The notes: generated by a model from the letters alone, not told the origin. A stretch of DNA of 44,840 nt from Ignavibacteriota bacterium (GCA_003158365.1 PMIW01000162.1:1-44840); one strand, 5' to 3'. Positions 1 to 9,584 are shown, counted from the first letter of the stretch. A program made the numbers and translations.

Positions 1-1167
1 GACATCGAGTCGCTGCCGTTTCTCGAAGCTTTAAGGCAGTTTATGCACGAAGTAGGAAAAACCAATTCTCTGTGTGTTCATCTGACTTTAGTACCGTTTA
101 TCAAAGCCGCGGGTGAACTTAAAACCAAACCCACACAGCATTCTGTAAAAACATTGCTTGAAATCGGAATCCAGCCAGATATTCTGCTTTGCAGAAGTGA
201 AAAAACACTTTCAAAAGAGATGAAAGCAAAGATTGGATTGTTCTGTAACGTGGAAACTGATTCAGTTATGCAGGCACTTGATGCAAAATCGATATACAGT
301 GTCCCGATTAATCTGCACAATGAAAAATTCGATGATGTAATACTTAAAAAATTAAATTTAAAATGCAGTAAGCCGAATATAATTAACTGGAAAAAAGCAG
401 TAAATAAAATTCTATTCCCGAAAAAAGAAGTGGTAATCGGAATATGCGGAAAATACAATCTCGTGCCCGATGCATATAAAAGTATTATGGAATCATTTAT
501 TCACGCAGGTGCTTTTAATGAAGTAAGCGTAAAATTAAAATGGATAGACGCAGAAGATATCGAAAAGAGCCCTAAGAACACAAAAGAGATTATGAAAGAT
601 ATAAAAGGTCTGCTGGTATGCCCGGGATTCGGAGAACGAGGTATTGAAGGAAAAATTGCGGCAATTAAATATGTAAGGGAAAATAATTTACCGTTCCTTG
701 GAATATGCCTGGGGCTTCAGTGTGCAGTGATTGATTTTGCAAGAAATGTTTGCGGCCTGAAGAGTGCGAACTCGACGGAGTTTAAAAACTCACGGTATAA
801 TGTTATCGATATTATGGAATACCAGAAATCGGTTGTTCTTAAAGGCGCTTCCATGAGACTTGGCTCTTATCCCTGCATTATAGAAAAAGGCACACTTGCA
901 TATAAGTGCTATAAAAAGGAATTTATTAATGAAAGACACAGGCACAGATACGAAGTAAATAATAATTTCAGGAGAATCTTAACCGATAATAATCTTATTC
1001 TGTCCGGATTATCCCCTGACGGCTCTTTGGTTGAGATAATCGAATTACCTCAGAAAATTCATCCGTTTTTCATTGCAAGCCAGTTTCATCCCGAATTTAA
1101 ATCGAGGTTAATCAATCCGCAGCCTTTGTTCAGGGAATTTGTGAAAGCTTGCAGTTTAATTAATTAA
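1..1167 (+). CDS. pyrG: CTP synthase, 3' part (5' end outside window)
   Basis: The reading frame is open from base 1, so the gene starts before the window; about 388 codons of a protein usually near 540 residues are visible. CTP synthase makes CTP from UTP and ATP with ammonia released from glutamine. The visible part begins with the synthase-domain motif DIESLPFLEALRQF and holds HLTLVPF, KTKPTQHSV and GIQPDILLCRS. From about visible residue 142 follows the class I glutamine amidotransferase domain, with the nucleophile Cys in GICLGLQ (about residue 236) and the His-Glu pair in FHPEF. NERHRHRYEVNN is also typical of the family. One oddity: the usual PGGFG oxyanion loop reads CPGFG. A methionine codon at 43 lies inside the conserved domain and is not the true start. 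The stop is seven bases before the next gene's start. Confidence 0.97.
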   Translation, partial: DIESLPFLEALRQFMHEVGKTNSLCVHLTLVPFIKAAGELKTKPTQHSVKTLLEIGIQPDILLCRSEKTLSKEMKAKIGLFCNVETDSVMQALDAKSIYSVPINLHNEKFDDVILKKLNLKCSKPNIINWKKAVNKILFPKKEVVIGICGKYNLVPDAYKSIMESFIHAGAFNEVSVKLKWIDAEDIEKSPKNTKEIMKDIKGLLVCPGFGERGIEGKIAAIKYVRENNLPFLGICLGLQCAVIDFARNVCGLKSANSTEFKNSRYNVIDIMEYQKSVVLKGASMRLGSYPCIIEKGTLAYKCYKKEFINERHRHRYEVNNNFRRILTDNNLILSGLSPDGSLVEIIELPQKIHPFFIASQFHPEFKSRLINPQPLFREFVKACSLIN

Positions 1168-1174
1168 TATTTTT

Positions 1175-3592
1175 TTGGAATTCACAGGACTTACATCTAA
1201 AGAAGTAAAAGAAAGAAAGGATAAAGGGTTAAGCAACCGCTCTTCAAAACCCAAAACAAAAACCGTTAGCGAGATTTTTGTAAATGATATCTTTTCGCTT
1301 TTCAATTTTATTATTTTCGGGATAATTGCCTTCGTACTGTATTTCTATATAAAAAACAAAGACGAACGTCTGCTTCTCGACTCCATCGGTATTCTCAGTA
1401 TTGCCTTTACAAATACCTTCATTGCTATATACCAGGAAATCAAATCCAAAAAAGCACTCGATAAAGTAAACCTGCTCTTAAAAAAACAAATTAATGTACT
1501 GCGTGACGGAGAAGCAAAAAAAATCGATGTAACCGAAATTGTGGTCGATGATTTAATCCGGATTAAAAGAGGCGACCAGATTGTAGTGGACGGAAAAGTG
1601 GTTAAAGCAAAAATTCTCGATATCGACGAATCTTTATTGACGGGTGAATCCGTTCCGGTAGAAAAATTCGAAGAAGATAAAGTGCTTTCGGGAAGTTTTT
1701 GCGTCTCAGGTTCGGGAATCTATAAAGCGGAAAAAGTCGGAGATAAGAGTCATGCCAATTCAATAACAGCACTTGCAAAAAGGATGAATTTGTCCACAAG
1801 CCCTTTGCAAAAAAAAATAAACCTTATATTAAAGGTTTTATTCGGGTTTGCATTAATTTTAACGTTAGTGGAAGTCATCGTATGGAATGCCAATCCAAAA
1901 ATAGAATTTGTTGAATTCATCAGAAAGATTGCCACTATACTGATATCCCTTGTTCCCCAGGGACTTGTATTGATGGCATCTGTCACTTATGCAGTGGGGG
2001 TTTACAGGATTAGTAAAATTGGCGCAATTGTCCAGAAACTCAATGCGATAGAATCTTTTTCCAATGTCAAAGTGGTCTGCATGGATAAGACAGGCACGCT
2101 TACGGAAAACAAATTAAGGATTCATTCATTCACAAATTTAAGCAAAACCATTCCCGAAGAGGAAATAAAACTTCTGCTTGGAAGTTATTCTCACAATTCA
2201 AGCGATAAGAATACAACAATTATGGCTCTCGATGAATTCGACTATTATAAAACGGCTGAATGCATCGAAGAATTTCCTTTTAACTCATCAAATAAACTGA
2301 GCATACTGAAACTTAAAATAAAGGAGCAATCTGATTTTTACATCCTGGGAGGTTTCGATGTTTTAACCGAAAAACTGGCGGAAGAGCATAAAAATATTTC
2401 TCTGAAAGTGTACAATGAAAATAATCTGAATATATACAGGAATCTTCTGTTCGGGAAAGTCCTGAATATAGATTCCATTAGTGACGCAAGAAATAAATTA
2501 AATGAATTAAATATTGAACCAATATGTATAGTATCCATCACGGATACAGTACGAAAAGATGTTTATGATGCACTGGATTTATTCAATAAAAACGGAATTG
2601 GTTTTAAGATTCTCTCGGGCGATTCAGGCGAAGCCGTTATGGCAATTTTAAATGAAATCGGATGGAAGATAAATCTTGAACAGATCGTAAGCGGCAGAGA
2701 ACTTGATTTGGTTTCAAAAGAGGAATTTAAAAATATTGTTCTTACGAAACAGGTTTTTGCAAGACTGAATCCGGAGCATAAACTTGATATAATAAAAGCT
2801 CTTAAGAAAGAAAAAATATATACGGCGATGATAGGAGACGGTGTTAATGACCTGCCTGCAATAAAACAATCAGATATGGGAATCGCAATGGAAGAAGGAA
2901 GTGCAATTACAAAGGAAGTTGCAGATATAATTTTACTTAAAAACAAATTTTCACTGCTGCCCGAGATTTTTAACGAAGGTAACAAGATTATCAACACTGT
3001 AAATTCCGTTTCAAAATTGTTTTTAACAAAAAACTTCCTTGTCATATATCTGAGCCTGCTATCTTTGATATTTATGCTCGATTTCCCATTAACTCCCAGG
3101 CGTGTATCTCTGTTAAATGTTTTCGCAATCGGTCTGCCGGCATTAATAATTACACTTAGAAATCAAAATATTGAAAAATGCTTAAATTTCATCAAGGATA
3201 CTTTTTCGTTTGTTCTGGTATCTTCAACAATAATAATTGCGGGAGGATATGCGGGATATTACCTGACATCAAGAATGTATAATTCTTTGAAATCAGAACT
3301 CGATATGGTAATGGTAACCATTATCATTTTTATTTCCGTCATGAACTTCATAATTGTTGCGCTTGAATCCAACGAGAAAAATGTAATTTACTTTTTGTAC
3401 GGTATATTGCTTCTTGTAATTTATGTGTTTCTTGCTACCACTGAAATACCTTTTTCATTTATCAAGCTGATGAAAATATTTTATGAAATAAGATTTATTA
3501 ACCCTGAACACTGGTGGATTATTATTTTAATCAGTTTTCTCAGTTCTGCACTGCTGTTTATAATTCATAAAATAAGGGAAAGACTCGTTTAA
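1175..3592 (+). CDS. P-type cation-transporting ATPase (CtpE-like)
   Basis: An inner-membrane ion pump of 805 residues. The order of parts is typical: two membrane helices near residues 38-85, the actuator loop TGES (about 156-159), helices near 215-280, the phosphorylation motif DKTGT with Asp304, the hinge GDGVND near 554, and a C-terminal membrane block from about 620 to 800. There is no N-terminal heavy-metal domain and no CPC motif, which argues against copper or zinc pumps. The M4 motif, PEGL in calcium and magnesium pumps, here reads VPQGL. The overall pattern resembles the mycobacterial CtpE group, for which calcium uptake has been proposed, but the ion cannot be read from sequence. 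The start is TTG, only seven bases after pyrG, so the two are probably co-transcribed. No Shine-Dalgarno sequence is seen. Confidence 0.88.
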   Translation: MEFTGLTSKEVKERKDKGLSNRSSKPKTKTVSEIFVNDIFSLFNFIIFGIIAFVLYFYIKNKDERLLLDSIGILSIAFTNTFIAIYQEIKSKKALDKVNLLLKKQINVLRDGEAKKIDVTEIVVDDLIRIKRGDQIVVDGKVVKAKILDIDESLLTGESVPVEKFEEDKVLSGSFCVSGSGIYKAEKVGDKSHANSITALAKRMNLSTSPLQKKINLILKVLFGFALILTLVEVIVWNANPKIEFVEFIRKIATILISLVPQGLVLMASVTYAVGVYRISKIGAIVQKLNAIESFSNVKVVCMDKTGTLTENKLRIHSFTNLSKTIPEEEIKLLLGSYSHNSSDKNTTIMALDEFDYYKTAECIEEFPFNSSNKLSILKLKIKEQSDFYILGGFDVLTEKLAEEHKNISLKVYNENNLNIYRNLLFGKVLNIDSISDARNKLNELNIEPICIVSITDTVRKDVYDALDLFNKNGIGFKILSGDSGEAVMAILNEIGWKINLEQIVSGRELDLVSKEEFKNIVLTKQVFARLNPEHKLDIIKALKKEKIYTAMIGDGVNDLPAIKQSDMGIAMEEGSAITKEVADIILLKNKFSLLPEIFNEGNKIINTVNSVSKLFLTKNFLVIYLSLLSLIFMLDFPLTPRRVSLLNVFAIGLPALIITLRNQNIEKCLNFIKDTFSFVLVSSTIIIAGGYAGYYLTSRMYNSLKSELDMVMVTIIIFISVMNFIIVALESNEKNVIYFLYGILLLVIYVFLATTEIPFSFIKLMKIFYEIRFINPEHWWIIILISFLSSALLFIIHKIRERLV

Positions 3593-3653
3593 TAAACTTT
3601 TTAATATATGGAGTTTTAATATAGCCTTATTTGTTTAATAGGAAAAAAGACAT

Positions 3654-4217
3654 ATGAAAAACTCAATATTTTTAATTTTAATTATTGTATTTTTAGGTTT
3701 TAGCAGTTTCACAATTTTGAAGGAAATGACAGATAAAAATATAAATATATTAGATATTACCGTTAAAACAATTGACGGAACAGATAAATCTTTATCGGAT
3801 TATAAAGGTAAAGTGTTGCTGATTGTAAATGTAGCTTCATTTTGCGGGAATACACCGCAATACGACGGACTTGAAAAAATTTATGAAAAATATAAGGATA
3901 AAGGCTTTGAAATTCTGGCTTTCCCGTGCAATGATTTCGGGAAACAGGAACCGGGAACAAACGATGAAATTAAAACTTTCTGCTCGACAAATTACCACGT
4001 GACATTCCAGCTTTTTGATAAAATTAAAGTGCTGGGTGATGATAAAAGTCCTTTGTATGAAAAGCTGACAAAGTTTGACCCTGTAGGAGATATAAAATGG
4101 AATTTCGAAAAATTTATAGTGGATAAAAACGGGAATGTAGTCGGAAGATTTAATCCGAAAGTTGTTCCTGAAAGTAATGAAGTAGTATCGTTAATAGAGC
4201 AGGAAATCCAGAAATAA
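3654..4217 (+). CDS. glutathione-peroxidase-like protein, exported or membrane-anchored
   Basis: A thioredoxin-fold peroxidase of the GPx/BsaA family, reducing hydrogen peroxide or lipid peroxides, in bacteria usually with thioredoxin. The family tetrad is visible: Cys64 in NVASFCGNT, Gln98 in FGKQEPG, and Trp149-Asn150 in KWNFEKF. A possible resolving Cys92 sits in FPCNDFG. At 187 residues it is longer than the usual cytosolic form (about 160), because the first 22 or so residues are a hydrophobic signal segment. There is no lipobox Cys, so the protein is probably a signal-anchored or cleaved periplasmic form. The purine-rich stretch AGGAAAAAAG just before ATG could serve as a ribosome site. 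Only 14 bases separate it from the MetH-like gene, which suggests co-transcription. Confidence 0.9.
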   Translation: MKNSIFLILIIVFLGFSSFTILKEMTDKNINILDITVKTIDGTDKSLSDYKGKVLLIVNVASFCGNTPQYDGLEKIYEKYKDKGFEILAFPCNDFGKQEPGTNDEIKTFCSTNYHVTFQLFDKIKVLGDDKSPLYEKLTKFDPVGDIKWNFEKFIVDKNGNVVGRFNPKVVPESNEVVSLIEQEIQK

Positions 4218-4231
4218 ACTAAATATAATTA

Positions 4232-5965
4232 ATGCAGAAAAACGCAAAGTGTGTTTATGACCCGCTATCTGAACTGATGGCATATTATTCAAAAGAGAAA
4301 ATTGAAAAAGCCGTTATCACCGAAAAGAAAAAGTTATCTGTCGAAGATACTTTAAAAGAAAGAATTGTGGACGGAGATAAAATTGGAATCGAGAAAGATC
4401 TCGAAACTGCACTGAAAAAATATCCTGCGCTGGAAATAATAAACAATATACTGCTCGATGGTATGAAAACCGTCGGTGATTTATTCGGCTCCGGACAGAT
4501 GCAGCTGCCGTTTGTACTGCAGTCTGCCGAATGCATGAAAGCTGCGGTGGGATACCTCGAACCATATATGGAGAAAGTGGAAGGAGAATCGTCTAAAGGT
4601 GTAATGGTTCTGGCTACAGTTAAAGGAGATGTCCACGATATCGGGAAAAATCTTGTCGATATTATACTTACAAATAACGGATACAGGGTGATAAATCTTG
4701 GCATTAAATGCCCTCTTGAAAATATTCTGAATGCTTACACGGAAAACAACGCAGACGTAATAGGAATGAGCGGATTGCTTGTTAAATCAACTGCTATAAT
4801 GAAGGAAAATCTGGAATTGATGAATGAAAGAGAATACGAATACCCTGTAATTTTAGGGGGAGCGGCATTGAATAAGAGATTCGTCGAAGGTGATTTAAGA
4901 AGCATGTATAAGGGAGATGTATATTATGCAAATGATGCTTTTGACGGTCTGAAATTTATGGAGTTTATAATAGAGCATAAAAAGAAAGGCGAAAGGCCGA
5001 AACTTGATGTTTATCTTGATCCAAGATTAAAAGAAAAGAAGATACCTGAAAAAAAGAAAGATTTCGAAATAATAAAATCAGACGTTACGGCTTTAAATCC
5101 CGTACCTTTACCGCCATTTTGGGGCAGTAAAACAGTTGAGGATATTTCTTTAGATAAAGTATATGAATACATCAATGAAATTGCATTATTCCGCGGAAGC
5201 TGGAATGTATATAAAGACAGGTCGAAACCAGATGAAGAATACGACGAATTAATTAATACTGAAATTATCCCTGTGTTTAATGAATTTAAACTGAAAGCTA
5301 AAAGAGAAAGATTATTAATCCCTAAAGTTATTTACGGATATTTTCCCTGCCAGTCTGAAGGTAATGATTTAATAATTTACAAACCGAAGAATATCAGTGA
5401 TTCTGATTTATATGATGTGTGGGAAAATACAAACTGCAATAAATTTAATATGAATAATCTCACAGAATGGATGCGTTTTTCATTTCCAAGACAGAATACC
5501 GAAAGACATTTATGTATAAGTGATTTCTTTAAAGCCAAAGAAACCGGAATATTTGATGTTGCTGCATTTCAGATTGTAACAGTAGGGAGCAGGGCGACAG
5601 AATACGCACAGTCGCTCTATTACGAAAACAAATATCAGGAATATTTGTATTTTCACGGACTATCAGTCGAAACGGCCGAGGCACTGGCGGAATACTGGCA
5701 TAAAATCATCCGTAGAGAACTTGCAATTGATGATAAAGATTCTGACGATATAAAGAAGATATTCCAGCAGGGCTATCAGGGGTCAAGATATTCGTTCGGT
5801 TATCCCGCCTGTCCCGAACTTGAAGACAATAAAATATTATTCGAACTGCTTAATCCTGAAAGGATAGGAATTATTCTGACCGAGGAATGGCAGATGGTCC
5901 CCGAACAATCAACAAATGCAATAGTTTGCTATCATCCGGAAGCAAGATACTTTTTTATTAAATAA
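4232..5965 (+). CDS. MetH C-terminal half: cap, B12-binding and reactivation domains only
   Basis: This 577-residue protein matches only the C-terminal half of cobalamin-dependent methionine synthase (normally about 1,200 residues). Residues 30-115 are the four-helix cap (GSGQMQLPFVLQSAE). Residues about 115-250 are the Rossmann B12 domain, with the axial-ligand motif DVHDIG (Asp133, His135, Gly138) and IGMSGLLVKS. From about 290 to the end is the AdoMet-binding reactivation domain, with RYSFGYPACPE and HPEARYF. The homocysteine and methyltetrahydrofolate domains are absent, and no upstream gene here supplies them. The protein begins just where the pterin domain would end (YDPLSELMAYYS), a clean domain boundary, so it is probably a split MetH and not a random truncation. 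By itself it cannot complete the reaction. Start ATG, without a clear ribosome site. Confidence 0.9.
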   Translation: MQKNAKCVYDPLSELMAYYSKEKIEKAVITEKKKLSVEDTLKERIVDGDKIGIEKDLETALKKYPALEIINNILLDGMKTVGDLFGSGQMQLPFVLQSAECMKAAVGYLEPYMEKVEGESSKGVMVLATVKGDVHDIGKNLVDIILTNNGYRVINLGIKCPLENILNAYTENNADVIGMSGLLVKSTAIMKENLELMNEREYEYPVILGGAALNKRFVEGDLRSMYKGDVYYANDAFDGLKFMEFIIEHKKKGERPKLDVYLDPRLKEKKIPEKKKDFEIIKSDVTALNPVPLPPFWGSKTVEDISLDKVYEYINEIALFRGSWNVYKDRSKPDEEYDELINTEIIPVFNEFKLKAKRERLLIPKVIYGYFPCQSEGNDLIIYKPKNISDSDLYDVWENTNCNKFNMNNLTEWMRFSFPRQNTERHLCISDFFKAKETGIFDVAAFQIVTVGSRATEYAQSLYYENKYQEYLYFHGLSVETAEALAEYWHKIIRRELAIDDKDSDDIKKIFQQGYQGSRYSFGYPACPELEDNKILFELLNPERIGIILTEEWQMVPEQSTNAIVCYHPEARYFFIK

Positions 5966-5968
5966 AAA

Positions 5969-5998
5969 AAATCCTGTTAAACATAATTAACAGGATTT
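5969..5998. terminator. bidirectional intrinsic terminator between convergent genes
   Basis: A perfect 12-bp inverted repeat (arms 5969-5980 and 5987-5998, around AATCCTGTTAA) encloses a 6-base loop. An A-run precedes it on the plus strand, which is a U-run for the minus transcript, and a shorter T-rich stretch follows it. It sits 3 bases after the MetH-like stop and 28 bases after the end of the minus-strand barrel gene, as expected for a shared terminator. Confidence 0.8.
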
Positions 5999-6025
5999 AT
6001 CTAAAAATCTTATAAAGAAAATCTA

Positions 6026-6775
6026 TTATTTTATGCCCTTATATGGCTGAACTTCCGTATAAAAATTAAACCCAACATTAATAGTTAATATTCCTATCCT
6101 TCTCCAAAACGTAGCTGAAGATGTACCGGCTGGAGGATTTGGTCCATCGTTTAAATCCTTTCCTATTTCACCATTTGATTTACCAATAATATTTTCTAAA
6201 TTATATTTTAATCCGACAGTTAAACCATATTGAAAATTTTTGTCGAGAACAAATTCATATCCCGAGGAAACTTGTGCCCCAATTCTGAATGCAGGTTCAA
6301 AAAATTTAGGCGCATAAGAACCTTGTGTACAGGTTAAATAATTTCCTGTAACCGCAAAACCAATATATTGTTTACTTCTGCATCTTGGATTAAAAGCATA
6401 TTCATATCCTAATGCTCCTGACCAAATATTATAATTTGTATATTGTGTACCATCGGTTGTTGCAAAGGTAAAAAACGGAAAATTATTTTGTTCCGTATTA
6501 ATCATTTTATTATAAGTCGCACTTATTGTAAAACGATGATTTCTTCTTATACCAAATCCATATTTTGAATATATCGAGATACCTCTGCCCCAAATCATTC
6601 CGTAAACATTTTGGTCAGTCGTAAAATTGGTTCCATGGGCATCATTTGTAGCAAAATTACCGTCAAAAGAAATTCCAAATATTAATTTTGGAGGTGTGAA
6701 CCCCTGAGCGAGTGTGTCTTTGGTCAAAAATGAAGACACCAATAATATAACAAAAAGTATAATTACTTTTTTCAT
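6026..6775 (-). CDS. predicted outer-membrane beta-barrel protein, unknown function
   Basis: A 249-residue protein with a clear signal peptide (about 23 residues, hydrophobic core VIILFVILLV, cleavage probably after TLAQ). The mature part has alternating polar and aromatic residues, repeated glycines and many Tyr/Phe, the usual look of an 8- to 12-stranded outer-membrane barrel. I recognise no specific family or catalytic motif. It is the last gene of the minus-strand locus and is separated from the Wzi-like gene by 76 bases that may hold its own promoter, so it may not belong to the polysaccharide operon. Start is ATG with no Shine-Dalgarno sequence. Confidence 0.65.
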   Translation of the reverse strand: MKKVIILFVILLVSSFLTKDTLAQGFTPPKLIFGISFDGNFATNDAHGTNFTTDQNVYGMIWGRGISIYSKYGFGIRRNHRFTISATYNKMINTEQNNFPFFTFATTDGTQYTNYNIWSGALGYEYAFNPRCRSKQYIGFAVTGNYLTCTQGSYAPKFFEPAFRIGAQVSSGYEFVLDKNFQYGLTVGLKYNLENIIGKSNGEIGKDLNDGPNPPAGTSSATFWRRIGILTINVGFNFYTEVQPYKGIK

Positions 6776-6790
6776 AACATATTGGTATTT

Positions 6791-6810
6791 AATTAAATTA
6801 AATTAAATTA
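6791..6810. repeat. four tandem copies of AATTA
   Basis: A perfect run of four 5-base units lies in the AT-rich spacer before the barrel gene. It overlaps the place where a -10 box would lie: TTGATT at 6828-6833 and TAATTT at 6805-6810, read on the minus strand, are spaced 17 bases. Both boxes are easy to find by chance in such AT-rich DNA. Confidence 0.4.
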
Positions 6811-6851
6811 GTTTTTTTTTATAAAAAAATCAAGAGTTTATTGATTACTAA

Positions 6852-8552
6852 TCAAAGAAATGCTTTTAATGATGCATATAAATAAGATTCATGGCTTATT
6901 TGTGATAAATATATAAAATTTTGAAACTTATACTGGTATTGAATTTCAAGGAAATATTGCTTTATTGGCTCGAAAAAAACGTTAATAGTAAAAATATTTC
7001 TGTTAATTCTATCCCCCAGAAGAAATTTGCTGTTTATTTGATTATCACCCACCCCAATATTAATATTTCCTCCGTAATTGATAATTACATTTTTTGAGGA
7101 ATCATAATAAATTCCTTCTGCAGAACGCTGAAACTGATACAGCAAATTTATATTTAAGCGGGAAGTAATTTGATATTTCAATTTTAATGCGATTTCATCT
7201 GAATTTGGTGGCAAATCGTGTCCTAAAGATAAACCCCAGTTTGTATAAGAATCTTTATTCGAACGATGCGAGTAAATAAATGGATTCAACCTAGTATATT
7301 CCAGATTCAGATTAATATCGGGAATATTAAATGCACTAGCCCACATTGTACCGATTTGATATCCTATTTTATTGTCGAATGAAGTAATATCATTTTTAAA
7401 AATTGTCGAAAAATTTATATCATCAATTAAAAGCGATCCTTGTAACGCCAAATTTTTAACAGGATTAATTTCAAAATCCACTCCAATAAGTGTATTGTTA
7501 TCCGTTGTTTCTTTTGCGCCTGTATTCAAATCCGCAGAAGTAATAAAACTAATGGGATTAAAAAAGATAAAACTGAAAGGATTATTACTCATTATAACGC
7601 TCTCAAAATAACCGGCTTTAAAAATATCACTGAACTGAACCTTTAACCTGTGAAAAGCAATATTTTTTGATTTTAAAGGCGTACCAACTGAATCACCGTT
7701 AATAGAACCGTAAGTAAATGTGTATTTTATTTTTTTATAACTCAAATCCAGCATCATAAAATCAAATGGTGTCGTATTATTTGACAGAAATAATTTATCA
7801 ATATATCCATATCCGCAATTTAGTGCTTCCCTGCCAAGAGTTAATGAAAACCAGTTTGTTTTTGTTTGGTATCTCAGGCTTCCAGTAAAAAAATCATAAT
7901 TGTGGTATCCGTTAATGAAATCCGGATTTGCTTTTAAAACCGGGTCATTATCAACAGCAAATTGCAATCCTGAATTATTATCCCCTAATTTTTTTCCGGA
8001 AAAAAGATTTAATGAATAACCAATTCTGTTGTATAGTGTTCCTCTTATACCCATTCCAAAATCCCCTAAAAATATTGAATTGTCCCCCATATCACCTTTC
8101 TCATTTAGTGAGTACAAATTCCCTGTCAATCCCCAAAAAAATGTTGCATTTGTATCTGAGTAATTATATAAATACTTTTGTTTTTTATTCCCAAAAAGCG
8201 ATAATTCATTAAATTCTTTTAAAACAGAGACAGAATTATTTAAAGAATTATATAATTCATATTCGAATTCGATTTTAAAATCTTCAAGTTGATTTTTTTC
8301 TGTTCGAGTCAAATTTCTACTCTCACCAATTCTATTTATATATGCTGCAACTTCTCTCCTTGAAATTGGAGTCATTCCGGAATTGTAATCCGGAATTATT
8401 CTTTTTATTTGCATGATTTTCAAATATTCATAAATAGGGTGCGATACGGGAACAATTTCATTCTGGGAATATACATCTCCCCAAATTAAAATAATTGCAA
8501 TTAAATTAAGGGAAAAAACTGAAAATAAAATATTGTTAATCGTTTTAAACAA
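6852..8552 (-). CDS. Wzi-like outer-membrane beta-barrel (capsule assembly family)
   Basis: A 566-residue protein with an N-terminal hydrophobic signal (about 30 residues, ending near VYSQ). A small helical part follows (residues 35-110: VPVSHPIYEYLKIMQ, then PISRREVAAYINRIGE), and then a long barrel region rich in Tyr, Asn and Phe strands to the C terminus. The HPIYEYL and SRRE opening followed by a barrel is what I associate with Wzi-type capsule-assembly proteins of Bacteroidota and Ignavibacteria. Wzi in E. coli anchors capsule at the outer membrane. The place, at the end of a polysaccharide locus, agrees. The start is TTG, with DUF354 ending 7 bases before it, so it is probably co-transcribed. 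A general outer-membrane porin-like role is the alternative. Confidence 0.6.
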   Translation of the reverse strand: MFKTINNILFSVFSLNLIAIILIWGDVYSQNEIVPVSHPIYEYLKIMQIKRIIPDYNSGMTPISRREVAAYINRIGESRNLTRTEKNQLEDFKIEFEYELYNSLNNSVSVLKEFNELSLFGNKKQKYLYNYSDTNATFFWGLTGNLYSLNEKGDMGDNSIFLGDFGMGIRGTLYNRIGYSLNLFSGKKLGDNNSGLQFAVDNDPVLKANPDFINGYHNYDFFTGSLRYQTKTNWFSLTLGREALNCGYGYIDKLFLSNNTTPFDFMMLDLSYKKIKYTFTYGSINGDSVGTPLKSKNIAFHRLKVQFSDIFKAGYFESVIMSNNPFSFIFFNPISFITSADLNTGAKETTDNNTLIGVDFEINPVKNLALQGSLLIDDINFSTIFKNDITSFDNKIGYQIGTMWASAFNIPDINLNLEYTRLNPFIYSHRSNKDSYTNWGLSLGHDLPPNSDEIALKLKYQITSRLNINLLYQFQRSAEGIYYDSSKNVIINYGGNINIGVGDNQINSKFLLGDRINRNIFTINVFFEPIKQYFLEIQYQYKFQNFIYLSQISHESYLYASLKAFL

Positions 8553-8558
8553 AAAAAA

Positions 8559-9569
8559 TTAAGATTTGCTTTTATGATGTATTTTTAAATCGATAAGTTT
8601 TTCGGCTTTGTCTAATATGCCGAATGGGTGGTCAAAATTTTCCAATTCTAATTTATTAGGTTTTTTACTTATTTCCTTTTTCCAGTTAAGCTTTAAAATA
8701 TCCGAACCCGGAAACTGTCTTAGAATTTTTTTGTTTATTAAATATTGATCTACAGCAAGATTTTTTTCGAAATACGAAATTGCATTTGCCCCAAGCAGCG
8801 CGGCTTCACGCGTCAGTGTTCCACCTCCGGATAACACAATATCTGCATAACAACATAAAGAGCGGGCATCAAAAACAGGTAATTCTTTATGCCTTATTTC
8901 ACCTTCCCTGTTAATCCAAACTATCTGTGCATCAGGTACTTGCGATTTTATTTTTTCTATTAATATTTTTACTATACTTTCCTTGGAATGGTAAGACGCT
9001 AAAATCGGTTCCCCTCTTATTAATATTATCGGTTTTGTAGTTTTAAGATTTAATATTTTCAATATACTTTCATCAGGTTTGTAATCATATACATTCGCAA
9101 TCTCGCAAACCCCATCAAACTGCAGGATACTTACATGTGACGGAGTAAAGTCTCTTAGAATACTTTGTTCGATACAAATCGGGGCAATTAAGACGTTTGA
9201 AAGCGGACATACAAGCATGTTCTGAGGAACCATCAATTCATTATCAATATATGATACACTTGGTATTCCAAATCCCCAAGCTACCCTGGCAGCCTCAACA
9301 CTGTGCTTGTGAAGTAATACATCAATTTTTTGATCTTTGAAATAATCAGCAAGTTCAATTACCCTGACAGAACTTGTAATAATTTTACTGTAATGACTTT
9401 TTCCTCCGTGCTTTCCTATGATATCGGCATTAATTTTGTAGAGTTTTATTAATTCGGGAATCGGCTTGTAGTCGCGGGCAGTGTAAAAATATTCTTTAAT
9501 AAAATTTCCTACGTGCTGGAAAAAATGAACGTGGGGGCCATTGAAAATATCAATCCAGTATTTTTTCAT
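8559..9569 (-). CDS. DUF354 family protein (GT-B-like)
   Basis: A 336-residue protein whose start (KYWIDIFNGPHVHFF, then YTARDYKPIPEL and IGKHGGKSH) is the signature of DUF354, a family with a GT-B glycosyltransferase-like fold related to UDP-GlcNAc 2-epimerase and found in archaeal and bacterial polysaccharide loci. Later parts also fit: a Rossmann-like half with IILIRGEPILASY and the GGGTLTREAALLG loop, which in GT-B proteins contacts the nucleotide. Its activity is not established. It follows the MraY-like gene by 15 bases, so it probably acts early in lipid-linked glycan assembly or on the nucleotide-sugar supply. Confidence 0.75.
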   Translation of the reverse strand: MKKYWIDIFNGPHVHFFQHVGNFIKEYFYTARDYKPIPELIKLYKINADIIGKHGGKSHYSKIITSSVRVIELADYFKDQKIDVLLHKHSVEAARVAWGFGIPSVSYIDNELMVPQNMLVCPLSNVLIAPICIEQSILRDFTPSHVSILQFDGVCEIANVYDYKPDESILKILNLKTTKPIILIRGEPILASYHSKESIVKILIEKIKSQVPDAQIVWINREGEIRHKELPVFDARSLCCYADIVLSGGGTLTREAALLGANAISYFEKNLAVDQYLINKKILRQFPGSDILKLNWKKEISKKPNKLELENFDHPFGILDKAEKLIDLKIHHKSKS

Positions 9570-9584
9570 AATAAAATAATTTTT

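Noticed and set aside
78-458. 126-residue open frame on the minus strand inside pyrG
   Set aside because: It lies fully opposite a strongly conserved gene and resembles nothing; the same holds for other long opposite-strand frames inside the ATPase, MetH-like and kinase genes.
6791-6810. Phase-variable repeat controlling the barrel gene
   Set aside because: Only four 5-base units in AT-rich DNA; too few to claim slippage control.
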